Positions 52,985-62,611 of a stretch of 64,000 nucleotides of DNA are shown one piece after another; the first letter of the stretch is position 1; every line of letters starts with the position of its first letter. A program made the position numbers and the translations under genes. The notes beneath the pieces were generated by a model, which searched no databases, was not told where the DNA came from, and saw only the letters and a program-made list of their open reading frames with translations. Source of the stretch: Streptomyces dysideae. GTDB lineage: Bacteria > Actinomycetota > Actinomycetes > Streptomycetales > Streptomycetaceae. The stretch lies in contig NZ_KQ949083.1 of the NCBI RefSeq assembly GCF_001514305.1, positions 221,922 to 285,921 of the forward strand, written 5' to 3'.

Positions 52985-53881
52985 ATGACAACGACTCCCG
53001 TCTCCCAGCAGTCCCTGACACTCACAGATGATCCGATCGCCGCCACCCAGCGGCCGCGCCCTGGTCTGCGTGCCGGTCTGCGCCCGCTCACCGTGACCGG
53101 GGCATGGCCGCGCCGACTGGCCGCCGGGGCGCAGACAGCGCTGCCGCTGGCCGCGGCGCTGCTGGTCTGGTACCTGCTCACGGCCAACGGCGTCGTCCTG
53201 TGGCTGCGTTTCGACAAGGTGCCCGGCCCGGCCGACGTGTACGACACGCTCAAGGGACAACTGACGTCCGGCAGTTACTACCAGGACCTGCTGGCCAGTC
53301 TGCGCCGCATCCTGCTCGGCTTCGGGCTCGCCGCGGTGAGCGGGGTGGCCATCGGCATGGCGATCGGGCGTTCACGGGTCGTCCAGGCGCTGGTCCGGCC
53401 GCTCATCGAGGTCGCCCGGCCGATCCCGGCGATCGCCCTCGTCCCGCTGGCGATCCTCGTGTTCCCGACCGGCGAGCAGGGCATCGTCTTCATCACCTTC
53501 TTCGCCGCGTTCTTCCCGGTGGTGGTGAGCACCATCCACGCGATGAAGACTCTGCCCAAGGTCTGGGAGGAGGCCGCCCGGACGATGGGCGCCAGCCGGC
53601 TGTCCATACTGGCGCACGTAGTGCTTCCCGGAGCGATGCCCGGCATCTTCTCGGGGCTGTCCGTCTCCATGGGTGTCTCCTGGATCTGCGTGATCAGCGC
53701 CGAAATGATCTCCGGTCAGTTCGGTGTCGGCTACTACACCTGGCAGTCCTACGGCCTGCTCGACTACTCCGGCGTGGTCGTCGGAATGCTGTCCATCGGC
53801 ATCCTGGGCTGGGGTACGGCCTGGCTGGTGGAGCGGCTCGGGTCCCGGATCAACCGCTGGCTGCCGAGGAACGCCCGATGA
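52985..53881 (+). CDS. ABC permease, SsuC/TauC type
   Basis: A 298-residue permease of the nitrate/sulfonate/taurine class: LLASLRRILLGFGLAAVSGVAIGMAIGRS, RPIPAIALVPLAILVFPTGEQG, EEAARTMGASRLSILAHVVLPGAMPGIFSGL (EAA loop) and SWICVISAEMISGQFGVGYYTWQS. The ATG at 52985 follows GAGG. It overlaps the ATPase gene by 4 bases. Ligand is inferred from the binding-protein class. Confidence 0.9.
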   Translation: MTTTPVSQQSLTLTDDPIAATQRPRPGLRAGLRPLTVTGAWPRRLAAGAQTALPLAAALLVWYLLTANGVVLWLRFDKVPGPADVYDTLKGQLTSGSYYQDLLASLRRILLGFGLAAVSGVAIGMAIGRSRVVQALVRPLIEVARPIPAIALVPLAILVFPTGEQGIVFITFFAAFFPVVVSTIHAMKTLPKVWEEAARTMGASRLSILAHVVLPGAMPGIFSGLSVSMGVSWICVISAEMISGQFGVGYYTWQSYGLLDYSGVVVGMLSIGILGWGTAWLVERLGSRINRWLPRNAR

Positions 53882-54660
53882 GCGCCGGAGCGCAGGTCCG
53901 GCTGGAGGGACTGAAGCTCGCCTTCGGCGACATGCCGGCCGCCGAGGTCGACCTCGATGTGCGGCCCGGAGAGATCGTCGTCCTGCTCGGGCCCTCCGGG
54001 TGCGGGAAGTCGACCATCCTTCGCGCCCTGGCGGGGCTGCTCACGCCCACCGCCGGACGCGCGGAGGTCGACGGGAAACCGGTGGGTGGCAGGGGTGGCG
54101 CCGACATGGCGTGTGCGATGGTCTTCCAGGAGGACGCTCTGCTGCCCTGGCGTTCGGCCGCGCGCAATGTCGAGTACGCCCTGAAACTGCGTGGCGTGCC
54201 CCGGCGGCAGCGGCGTCAGGAGGCCGAGGAACTCCTGGCCCAGGTCGGTCTCGAGGGCTTCTTCGACCATCTGCCGGGCCAGTTGTCGGGCGGTATGCGG
54301 CAACGCGTCCAGCTCGCCCGGACCCTGGCCACCCGCCCCCGGGTGATGCTGATGGACGAGCCGTTCGGCGCGCTGGACGCCCAGACCCGCTCGGAGATGC
54401 AGCAACTGCTGGTCTCGGTCTGGCGGCAGTACGGGACCACCATCCTTTTCGTCACCCATGACGTCGACGAGGCCCTGCTGCTGGCCGACCGGATCGTGCT
54501 GCTCAGCCCCCGCCCCGCCGTCGTACGCGAGATCGTCGACATCCCCGGCCCGCGGCGCCCGGGCGCCCAGTTCGAACCCGAATTCGCCCGCCGCCGCTAC
54601 GAGATCCTCGCCTCGATGGGCGACGCTCCGGCCGCGGAGCTTTCCCCCGAAGGCGCCTGA
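53878..54660 (+). CDS. ABC ATPase, SsuB/TauB type
   Basis: A 260-residue ATPase with Walker A GPSGCGKST (near residues 38-46), Q-loop FQEDALLPWRSAARNV, signature QLSGGMRQRVQLARTL, Walker B RVMLMDEPFGALDAQTR and switch THDVDEALLLADRI. These are typical of the sulfonate/nitrate/taurine importer family. Confidence 0.93.
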   Translation: MSAGAQVRLEGLKLAFGDMPAAEVDLDVRPGEIVVLLGPSGCGKSTILRALAGLLTPTAGRAEVDGKPVGGRGGADMACAMVFQEDALLPWRSAARNVEYALKLRGVPRRQRRQEAEELLAQVGLEGFFDHLPGQLSGGMRQRVQLARTLATRPRVMLMDEPFGALDAQTRSEMQQLLVSVWRQYGTTILFVTHDVDEALLLADRIVLLSPRPAVVREIVDIPGPRRPGAQFEPEFARRRYEILASMGDAPAAELSPEGA

Positions 54661-54685
54661 GTAACTGTCAGTTCGCCCGGACCAC

Positions 54686-54720
54686 GGACCACTACAGGTC
54701 GCCCGGACCACTACAGGTCG
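54686..54720. repeat. Pair of 16-bp direct repeats
   Basis: GGACCACTACAGGTCG occurs at 54686-54701 and again at 54705-54720, a 19-base period, in the gap before the ferredoxin gene. It could be a duplicated binding site or simple slippage. Confidence 0.6.
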
Positions 54721-54748
54721 TTCGACCCCACACCGAAGGAGTCACCTC

Positions 54749-55087
54749 ATGACTTTCGCCATCGGCGCCGCATGCGTCGACGTCATGGACCGCGCCTGCG
54801 TCGACGAGTGCCCGGTGGACTGCATCTACGTCGGGGAGCGTATGGCCTACATCAACCCCGACGAGTGCATCGACTGCAGCGCCTGCGAACCCGTCTGCCC
54901 GGTGGAGGCCATCGCCACGGTTGAGGAACTCGCCCCCGAGGACACGGCGTTCGTCACGGAGAACGCCCGCTTCTTCTCCGAACCGCTGCCCGGCCGCGCC
55001 GAGCCGCTGGGCTCGCCCGGCGGTGCGGCCGACCTCGGTCCGATCGGCGTCGACACACCCTTCGTCCAGAGTTACGTGGCGCCATGA
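54749..55087 (+). CDS. FdxA-type (7Fe) ferredoxin
   Basis: A 112-residue ferredoxin in the FdxA pattern: ACVDVMDRACVDECPVDCIYVGERM followed by a regular cluster motif CIDCSACEPVCPVEAI and a C-terminal extension. The N-terminal spacing (Cys9, Cys17, Cys21 and Cys25) is that of the [3Fe-4S] half of 7Fe ferredoxins. It overlaps the KorA gene by 4 bases, so it is the likely electron partner of that oxidoreductase. Confidence 0.9.
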   Translation: MTFAIGAACVDVMDRACVDECPVDCIYVGERMAYINPDECIDCSACEPVCPVEAIATVEELAPEDTAFVTENARFFSEPLPGRAEPLGSPGGAADLGPIGVDTPFVQSYVAP

Positions 55088-56981
55088 GCAGCACCGGCAC
55101 CAGCACCAGCCCCGGACGGACGGAACGAACTGAACGGACCGAGCGGCTCGAACGGGTGGTCATCCGGTTCGCCGGTGACTCCGGAGACGGTATGCAGCTC
55201 ACCGGCGACCGGTTCACCTCGGCGGCCGCGGCCTTCGGGAACGACCTGGCCACACTGCCCAGCTTCCCCGCCGAGATCCGCGCACCCCAGGGCAGCATCG
55301 CCGGCGTCTCGTCCTTCCAGGTGCACTTCGCGGACTACGACATCCTCACCGCCGGAGACCGGCCGGATGTGCTGGTGGCGATGAACCCGGCCGCGTTGAA
55401 GGCCAACCTCGCCGACCTGCCGCCGGGCGGCACGGTGATCGTGAACACCGACGAGTTCACACCACGCAACCTGACCAGGGCCGGCTACGTCGCCGACCCG
55501 CTGGAGGACGGCACGCTGACCTCCTTCCAGGTCCACCAGGTCGCCATGGCAACGCTCACCCGGGGCGCACTGGCCGACACCGGTCTGAGCAAGAAGGACG
55601 CGGGGCGGGCGAAGAACATGTTCGCCCTGGGCCTGCTGTCCTGGATGTACCACCGCCCGACCGGCGGGACCGAGCGGTTCCTGCGGCAGAAGTTCGGGCG
55701 CAAGCCCGAGATCGCCGAGGCGAACATCCTGGCCTTCCGGGCCGGCTGGAACTACGGCGAGACCACGGAGGCGTTCGCGGTGACGTTCGAGGTCGCCCCC
55801 GCGACCACGCTCACCCCGGGCACGTACCGGCAGATCACCGGCAACACCGCCCTGGCGTACGGAATCGTCGCGGCCGGAGCCCGGTCCGGGCTGCCGGTGC
55901 TCCTCGGCAGCTACCCGATCACCCCGGCCAGCGACATCCTGCACGAGCTCTCCCGGCACAAGAACTTCGGCGTGACCACGGTGCAGGCGGAGGACGAGAT
56001 CGCCGCCGTCGGTGCCGCGCTGGGGGCCTCTTACGGCGGGGCACTGGGCGTGACCACCACGTCCGGTCCCGGTCTCGCCCTCAAGAGCGAGACCATCGGC
56101 CTGGCCGTGATGACCGAACTGCCCCTGCTGGTGATCGACGTACAGCGCGGCGGGCCTTCCACCGGCCTGCCCACCAAGACGGAGCAGGCGGACCTGCTGC
56201 AGGCGATGTTCGGGCGCAACGGCGAGTCCCCGGTGCCGGTTCTCGCCCCCGCCACCCCGGCGGACTGCTTCGACACGCTGCTCGACGCGGCCCGGATCGC
56301 CCTCACCTACCGAACGCCGGTACTGCTGCTGTCCGACGGCCACATCGCCAACGGCTCCGAGCCGTGGCTCGTCCCGGACGCCTCACAACTGCCCGACCTG
56401 AGCGTCGAGTTCACATCCGAGCCCAACGCCCCCGACGGGTCCGGCCGTTTCTGGGGTTACCTGCGCGACCCGCACACCCTCGCCCGGCCCTGGGCGGTAC
56501 CCGGCACCCCCGGACTCGAACACCGCATCGGCGGCCTGGAGAAGGCCGACGGCACCGGCGACATCTCCTACGACGCCGACAACCACGACCGCATGGTGCG
56601 GCTGCGGCAGGCCAAGATCGACGGGATCACCGTGCCCGACGCCGTGCCGGACGACCCATCCGGCCGGGCCAAAGTCCTGGTGGTCGGCTGGGGCTCCTCG
56701 TACGGGCCGATCGGCGCCGCCGCCCGCCGTGTCCGCGGGGCCGGACACCCCGTCGCACACCTGCATCTGCGGCACCTCAACCCCCTCCCCGCCAACCTCG
56801 GCGAGGTGCTCTCCCACTACGAGCGCGTCGTCGTCCCGGAGTTGAACCTCGGCCAGCTCGCGCTGCTGCTGCGCGCGAAGTACCTGGTCGACGCCATCTC
56901 GTACACGAAGGTCGCCGGTCTTCCGTTCGGGGCGGAGGAACTCCAGGGCGTGTTCACCGATGCGATCGAAGGAGTCCGGAC

Positions 56982-56985
<4 letters not shown>
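55084..56985 (+). CDS. korA: 2-Oxoacid:ferredoxin oxidoreductase, fused gamma-alpha subunit
   Basis: A 633-residue subunit. The gamma domain comes first (residues 20-190: VIRFAGDSGDGMQLTGDRFT, FPAEIRAPQGSIAGVSSFQV). The alpha pyrimidine-binding domain follows (GSYPITPASDILHELSRHK, VQAEDEIAAVGAALGASYGG, TTTSGPGLALKSETIGLAV), ending in a transketolase C-like domain (VLVVGWGSSYGPIGAAARRV). This is the actinobacterial two-subunit KorAB form, which works aerobically in mycobacteria. It would oxidise 2-oxoglutarate or a similar 2-oxoacid and reduce ferredoxin. Encoded beside an AprBA-like pair, it may power that reductase. Confidence 0.9.
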
Positions 56986-58049
<1,064 letters not shown>

Positions 58050-58111
58050 CGCAGCGCCACGTCTCGCCCCGCCCGCACACCCAGCGCCCGCACGGATCCG
58101 GAGTCCCGCCT

Positions 58112-59260
58112 GTGACAACTGCACAGACCCACGAGTACGCCCTGGCCACGGAGACGGTCCGCGAGGCGCTGTCCAAGGTCCTCGATCCGGAGATCCAGCG
58201 GCCCATCACCGACCTCGGGATGGTCAAGGAGATCACGGTGGACGCCGATGGCGTGGTCACGGTCGGTATCTATCTGACGGTGTCCGGCTGCCCGCTGCGC
58301 GAGAAGATCACCTCGGACGCCACCGCCGCCGTATCCACGCTGCCCGGCGTGCGCGAGGTGCGGATCGAGCTGGACGTGATGAGCGACGAGCAACGCACCG
58401 AACTGCGCAGGAGCCTGCGGGGCGACACGGACGAGCCGGGGATTCCCTTCTCCCGGCCCGGTTCACTGACCAGGGTGTACTGCGTCGCCTCCGGCAAGGG
58501 CGGCGTCGGGAAATCGAGTGTCACGGTCAACCTGGCCGCCGCGATGGCCGCACGCGGGCTGTCGGTCGGCGTGCTGGACGCCGATATCCACGGCCATTCG
58601 GTTCCGCGAATGCTGGGCGTGACGTCGGTTCCCACCCGCGTCGAAAAGATGATCATGCCGCCCCGGGCGAACGGTGTGAAGGTGATCTCCGTCGGGATGT
58701 TCACCTCGGGGAACGCGCCGGTGATGTGGCGCGGCCCGCTGCTGCACCGCGCGCTTCAGCAGTTCCTCGGCGAGGTGTACTGGGGGGACCTCGACGTGCT
58801 CCTGCTCGACCTGCCGCCCGGCACCGGCGACATCCCCATCTCCATCGCCCAGTTGCTCCCCGACTCCGAGATCCTCGTGGTGACCACACCGCAGGCGGCC
58901 GCGGCCGAGGTGGCCGAGCGGGCCGGAGCCATCGCACTGCAGACCAGTCAGCGGGTGGCCGGGGTGGTGGAGAACATGTCCTGGCTGCGGCTGCCGGACG
59001 GTTCGACGACGCGGCTCTTCGGCTCCGGCGGCGGCCGGACGGTCGCCGATTCGCTGTCCCTCGCACTGGGCACGGAGGTTCCCCTGCTGGGGCAGGTGCC
59101 GATGGACCCGCTCCTGGGCGAGGCCGGCGACGCCGGTAATCCGCTGGTGCTGAGCGAACCCGAGGCTCCGGCGGCGGTGGTGCTCCGCGGGATCGCGGAG
59201 AAGCTCTCTGTACGCCCCCGTGGCCTGGCCGGTTGTCGGCTGCCGGTCAGCCCGTCATGA
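58112..59260 (+). CDS. mrp: Mrp/ApbC-type Fe-S carrier ATPase
   Basis: A 382-residue protein with an N-terminal MIP18-like domain (residues 10-95: VLDPEIQRPITDLGMVKEI, VSGCPLREKI) and a deviant Walker A SGKGGVGKSSVTVNLAAA near 128. DADIHGHSVPRMLG, LDLPPGTGDIPISIAQLLPDSE and VVTTPQAAAAEVAERA follow. Such ATPases deliver Fe-S clusters to apo-proteins. It is the last gene of a run that includes at least four Fe-S proteins, so a dedicated cluster-loading role is likely. GTG 58112 has GGAG upstream. The missing CxxC near the C-terminus is normal for actinobacterial members. Confidence 0.88.
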   Translation: MTTAQTHEYALATETVREALSKVLDPEIQRPITDLGMVKEITVDADGVVTVGIYLTVSGCPLREKITSDATAAVSTLPGVREVRIELDVMSDEQRTELRRSLRGDTDEPGIPFSRPGSLTRVYCVASGKGGVGKSSVTVNLAAAMAARGLSVGVLDADIHGHSVPRMLGVTSVPTRVEKMIMPPRANGVKVISVGMFTSGNAPVMWRGPLLHRALQQFLGEVYWGDLDVLLLDLPPGTGDIPISIAQLLPDSEILVVTTPQAAAAEVAERAGAIALQTSQRVAGVVENMSWLRLPDGSTTRLFGSGGGRTVADSLSLALGTEVPLLGQVPMDPLLGEAGDAGNPLVLSEPEAPAAVVLRGIAEKLSVRPRGLAGCRLPVSPS

Positions 59261-59620
59261 ACGGGCTACCCCTCCCGCAGACCGTAACGACCCCTGACCA
59301 GACGACCGGCGGTCATATGCCGTGCCGCCTGACGGACGGTCCCACCGACAACCACCTGATCACCGCCGCCTGACTCGCCCGAGCCGGGGCTGCGGTGAGG
59401 TGAGGCCGACCCGGCCCCCAGAGGCGAAGGAGCGGTGCCCAGCGGCACCCCAAGACCATGTGGGCCGGGCGACGACCAAGCGCGGGCGCGCGCGACCGGG
59501 CGCAGCTGCTGGTGCCGGCATACGAGACCGGTCTGGTCTGGGCGGGGGAGGCGGAGCGGCGTCGTCCCGCCACGCCACCCCGGCGAGGTGCGCGGTGCCG
59601 AGCGGGACGTGCGCGGTCCG
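59261..59620. other. Gene-free stretch
   Basis: About 360 bases between mrp and the frameshifted gene. Minus-strand codons remain open through much of it but show no convincing coding bias or family motif; it may include decayed sequence. Confidence 0.4.
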
Positions 59621-60177
59621 TCACTCGTACGGCTGCTCGTTGAGGCGGCAGGGCGCGCCCGAAGTCCAGTAGACCGCGCGCCGCACTCGGGAGTACGCCT
59701 CCGGTCCGCACCGGCTTCGGTGCCCGGGATCGCGAGGCCGAGACCGGTCGGGGACGCCGACACCGCGTAGAACGCCAGGTCGCCGTGGGAACCGGCCGCG
59801 TAGTACAGGGGCGGCCCGGTGCCGACGGCTGACGTGTGCGGGAAGCGGCAGGACGCGCAGGGTTCCGCGGCGAGTTCGTTCCTCTCGGGCGGGCTCCCCG
59901 AGTACGCGGCCAGCAGCGACGGCAGTCCGAGGAGTACCGGATCCGGCTCCGTGAGCAGCCACAGCTCCGGCCCGCCGGCGGGCCGCGGCCGAGGTCCCGG
60001 CGGATCGTCCGGCGAGAACGCGACCGCCTCACGCGTGCGGCACGCGGACCAGCCGCCGTACGGATGCGTCGAGGGCACGACGTCCATCGGCGTCGGGCGG
60101 GTCGAGGCCATCCGCTCCGGCGTCCAGTAACTGAGGGCGTCCTGCGGCGGGTTTCCCCTCCACGGCCTCCTGGGCAT
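59621..60177 (-). pseudogene. Frameshifted gene of unknown function
   Basis: From a start near 60177 (alternatives 60195 and 60111) the frame reads PPQDALSYWTPERM, GGWSACRTREAVAFSPDD, AAEPCASCRFPHTSAVGTGP and AVSASPTGLGLAIPGTEAGA. Good third-position GC then breaks off near 59707, and a second frame with strong coding bias takes over (EAYSRVRRAVYWTSGAPCRL, NEQPYE) to the stop at 59621. A one-base indel in the GCGGACCGGAGGCG region explains this. No family was recognised; a Cys-x-x-Cys and several aromatic residues are present. Confidence 0.5.
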
Positions 60178-60341
60178 GGCCCGACGGCCCGACATCGCCG
60201 CCGCGTTGCCCGGCGAGCCGGCGGAGAAGCTCACGGAATTCTCATCCCGGCCCCATGGTGCCCCCAGCGGCTCACCCCAGTATGGTCAAGCATTCAACGG
60301 GAGGTCGGGTTCCGCGCGCCGGGTGGTAGGGAGGCACGGCG

Positions 60342-61157
60342 ATGGTCTTGAACAGTCCGGGGATACGCCGCGTGGCCCGGGGGGTGCGGCGGCGGTTGCG
60401 CAGGCTGGCCGAACCGCCCGTACCGGCCACGGCCTACCGGCTGGTCCCGGAGCCGGTGTTCATCCTCTCCTCCGTGCGCTCCGGCTCCACGCTGCTGCGG
60501 GTCCTGCTCAACAGCCACCCGCAGATCCGCGCCCCGCACGAGATGCACCTGCGCACCCTGGCGGTCGACCTCACCAAGCCGTACTCCAAGAAGGCCATGT
60601 CCGAACTCGGCCTCGACCAGCGTGAGTTGGAGTACCTGCTGTGGGACCGCATCCTGCACCGGGAGCTCGTGCGCAGCGGCAAGCAGATCATCGTGGACAA
60701 GACGCCCGGCAACGCCGGCATCTGGGAGCGACTGCACGAGGGGTGGCCGGGCGCCCGGTACATCTTCCTGTTGAGACACCCGGCCTCGATGGTGAACTCC
60801 CTGATCGACAATCGCCCCGACCGCGAGCTGGAGGCGACGGTCCGTGAGGTGCGCGGGTACGTGGAGGCGGTCGAGGCGGCCCGTACCGCGCTGCCCGGAC
60901 TCACGGTCCGCTACGAGGAGTTGACGGCGAGACCCGAGGAGGTCACGCAGGAGATCTGCGCCTTTCTCGGCGTGCCGTGGACACGGCGGATGCTCGAGTA
61001 CCGGAAGGGCGACCACGGGCCGTTCGTGCCGTACATCGGTGACTGGAGCGACAACATCAAGTCGGGGAAGATCCAGCGGGCACGGCCGCTGCCGGACGCG
61101 GCGGACGTGCCGGCGGCGTTGCGCGACACCGCCCGCGCCTGGGGGTACCCGTGCTGA
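60342..61157 (+). CDS. PAPS-dependent sulfotransferase
   Basis: A 271-residue sulfotransferase. The 5'-phosphosulfate loop is SSVRSGSTLL (residues 43-52), and the 3'-phosphate motif includes FLLRHPASMVNSLID near 142-156. VDKTPGNAGIWERL lies between, and RYEELTARPEEVTQEICAFLGV is a conserved late helix. It has no signal peptide. It overlaps the next gene by 7 bases. The acceptor is unknown; the neighbour looks like a relic of the PAPS-forming kinase. Confidence 0.85.
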   Translation: MVLNSPGIRRVARGVRRRLRRLAEPPVPATAYRLVPEPVFILSSVRSGSTLLRVLLNSHPQIRAPHEMHLRTLAVDLTKPYSKKAMSELGLDQRELEYLLWDRILHRELVRSGKQIIVDKTPGNAGIWERLHEGWPGARYIFLLRHPASMVNSLIDNRPDRELEATVREVRGYVEAVEAARTALPGLTVRYEELTARPEEVTQEICAFLGVPWTRRMLEYRKGDHGPFVPYIGDWSDNIKSGKIQRARPLPDAADVPAALRDTARAWGYPC

Positions 61158-61546
61158 GCGACTCGCACCGCCGATGCACCTGTCCGGGGGCGACGGTGTG
61201 GGTGACGGGCCGGCCGCTGGCCGACCGGCTGGCCGCGGCGTACGCGGCGGCCGAGCGGTTACTGGCGGAGGGGCGCCGGGTGGAGGTACTGGACCGGTTC
61301 GCCGGCCTCGGCGCGGACGCCGGGCGGGCAGGGGTGACGGCGGAGGTGCTGGCCCGCAACGGAGTCGTGGCGATCGTGCCGTACGCCGAGGAGAGCATCG
61401 GTGCGGTACGGGCCCGACACGCGGCGAACGGCACCCGCTACGTCGAGATCCGCGTCGCAGGCCGGGGCGGCCCCCAGGACTCGGCGGCCACGGTGTGCGG
61501 CCTGCTGGCCGGCGTGGGGGAGACCGGGGCGGTTCAGCAACCCTGA
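61151..61546 (+). CDS. APS-kinase-like protein lacking the P-loop
   Basis: A 131-residue protein with GTG start overlapping the sulfotransferase end. GATVWVTGRPLADRLAAAYA stands where APS kinase has its Walker A loop: the Val-Trp-x-x-Gly strand is kept but the GKST residues are gone. LLAEGRRVEVLD, VLARNGVVAIVPY and RYVEIRV then follow the CysC order. ATP binding is therefore doubtful; a regulatory or scaffold role with the sulfotransferase, or decay, are both possible. Confidence 0.6.
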   Translation: MLSDSHRRCTCPGATVWVTGRPLADRLAAAYAAAERLLAEGRRVEVLDRFAGLGADAGRAGVTAEVLARNGVVAIVPYAEESIGAVRARHAANGTRYVEIRVAGRGGPQDSAATVCGLLAGVGETGAVQQP

Positions 61547-61738
61547 TGGACCGCCGGCCGGGACCAGGACGCCGGTCCGGCACGGCATGCTCCCGCCCCC
61601 GACCGCGAACTCCGTGACCGCATCGCCACCGCGCGGCGCGCCCTCGACGACGTCGAAGCGAGCCTGCTTCACCTCTCCCCGCCCCGCGCGTACGAAGCGG
61701 AGGCGGAGAGCGTCCGGCGTCCCCCGGGGCACACCTGA
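61547..61738 (+). other. In-frame coding-like tail after the APS-kinase-like stop
   Basis: The frame of the preceding gene stays open after its TGA for 63 codons to a second TGA at 61736-61738, with a helical, charged segment (PDRELRDRIATARRALDDVE, ASLLHLSPPRAYEAEAESV). It has no good start of its own. Either the upstream TGA is a nonsense mutation that cut off a C-terminal helix, or this is chance. Confidence 0.35.
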
Positions 61739-61741
61739 CCG

Positions 61742-62611
61742 CTACGCGGCCAGCTCCTTGCTGATGCGGTCCAGCATGAACGCCGAGGACTCCCTGGCCC
61801 GTTCCTCCCAGGCGAAGACGCAGGCCGTGGCGACGCCGTCGAAGTTCAGCTCGCGCAGGGTGCCGAAGAAGGCGTCCCAGTCGACCTCGCCCTGGCCGAT
61901 GTCCAGGTGCTGGTGGATACGGGCCGTGGTGCCGGGCGGGTTGAGGATGTAGCGCAGGCCGCTGGACCCCTTGTGGTTGAAGGAGTCCGCGATGTGCACG
62001 TGCTGGAGCTTGTCCCCGGCGTGGCGCATCATCGCCGCGATGTCCGCGCCGACCTCCGAGGCTCCGGAGAGGTGGAAGGAGTGCGGGGCGCAGTAAAGGT
62101 AGTTCACCCAGGGCTTGTTGATGGCCCGGACCAGGTCGACCGCAGGGGTGTTCTCCTCGCAGAAGTCGTCCGGGTGAGCCTCCAGGTTGAGGGCGATGCC
62201 CTCCCGCTCGAAGAGGGGCAGCAGCTCCTCCAGCGAGCGCCAGAACGCGGCCTCGCTCTCGGCGGCTCGCTCGGGGCGGCCGTTGAACTCCGAGTTCATC
62301 AGGGGGCATTCGAGGTCCGCGGTGATCTCGATCATCCGCTTCCAGTAGCGGACGGCCGCCTGTCGCTCGGTCTCGTCGGGCGAGGACCACTTGTACAGCG
62401 GCAGCACGGAGGACAGCTTCACCCCGTGCGTACGCAGGGAGTTCTTCAGCTCGGCGATCCGCTCGTCGTCGGCGCGCGGGTGCAGGAAGAACGGCATGAA
62501 GTCGTCGCGGGGCGACAACTCGATGTACTCGTAGCCGAGTTCGGCGACCGTGCGCACCATGTCGTCGATGGGCAGCGCACGGAACATGTACGGGTCGAGG
62601 GCGATTTTCAC
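61742..62611 (-). CDS. Sugar-phosphate isomerase/epimerase (IolE/IolI-like TIM barrel)
   Basis: A 289-residue TIM-barrel protein. The GTG at 62611 overlaps the IolG-like stop (GTGA) and is the start; the longer frame is antisense. Landmarks are KIALDPYMFRALPIDDMVR, YEYIELSPRDDFMPFF, NLEAHPDDFCEEN (metal Glu), LYCAPHSFHLSGAS, HVHIADSFNH and IGQGEVDWDAFF. It is the last gene of a minus-strand inositol-type operon, so an inosose or keto-inositol isomerisation is plausible. Confidence 0.85.
   Translation of the reverse strand: MKIALDPYMFRALPIDDMVRTVAELGYEYIELSPRDDFMPFFLHPRADDERIAELKNSLRTHGVKLSSVLPLYKWSSPDETERQAAVRYWKRMIEITADLECPLMNSEFNGRPERAAESEAAFWRSLEELLPLFEREGIALNLEAHPDDFCEENTPAVDLVRAINKPWVNYLYCAPHSFHLSGASEVGADIAAMMRHAGDKLQHVHIADSFNHKGSSGLRYILNPPGTTARIHQHLDIGQGEVDWDAFFGTLRELNFDGVATACVFAWEERARESSAFMLDRISKELAA

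Noticed and set aside
58112..59260. Absence of the CxxC metal motif near the C-terminus of Mrp
   Set aside because: Actinobacterial Mrp proteins commonly have a Leu-Pro-Asp-Gly loop in its place; not unusual.
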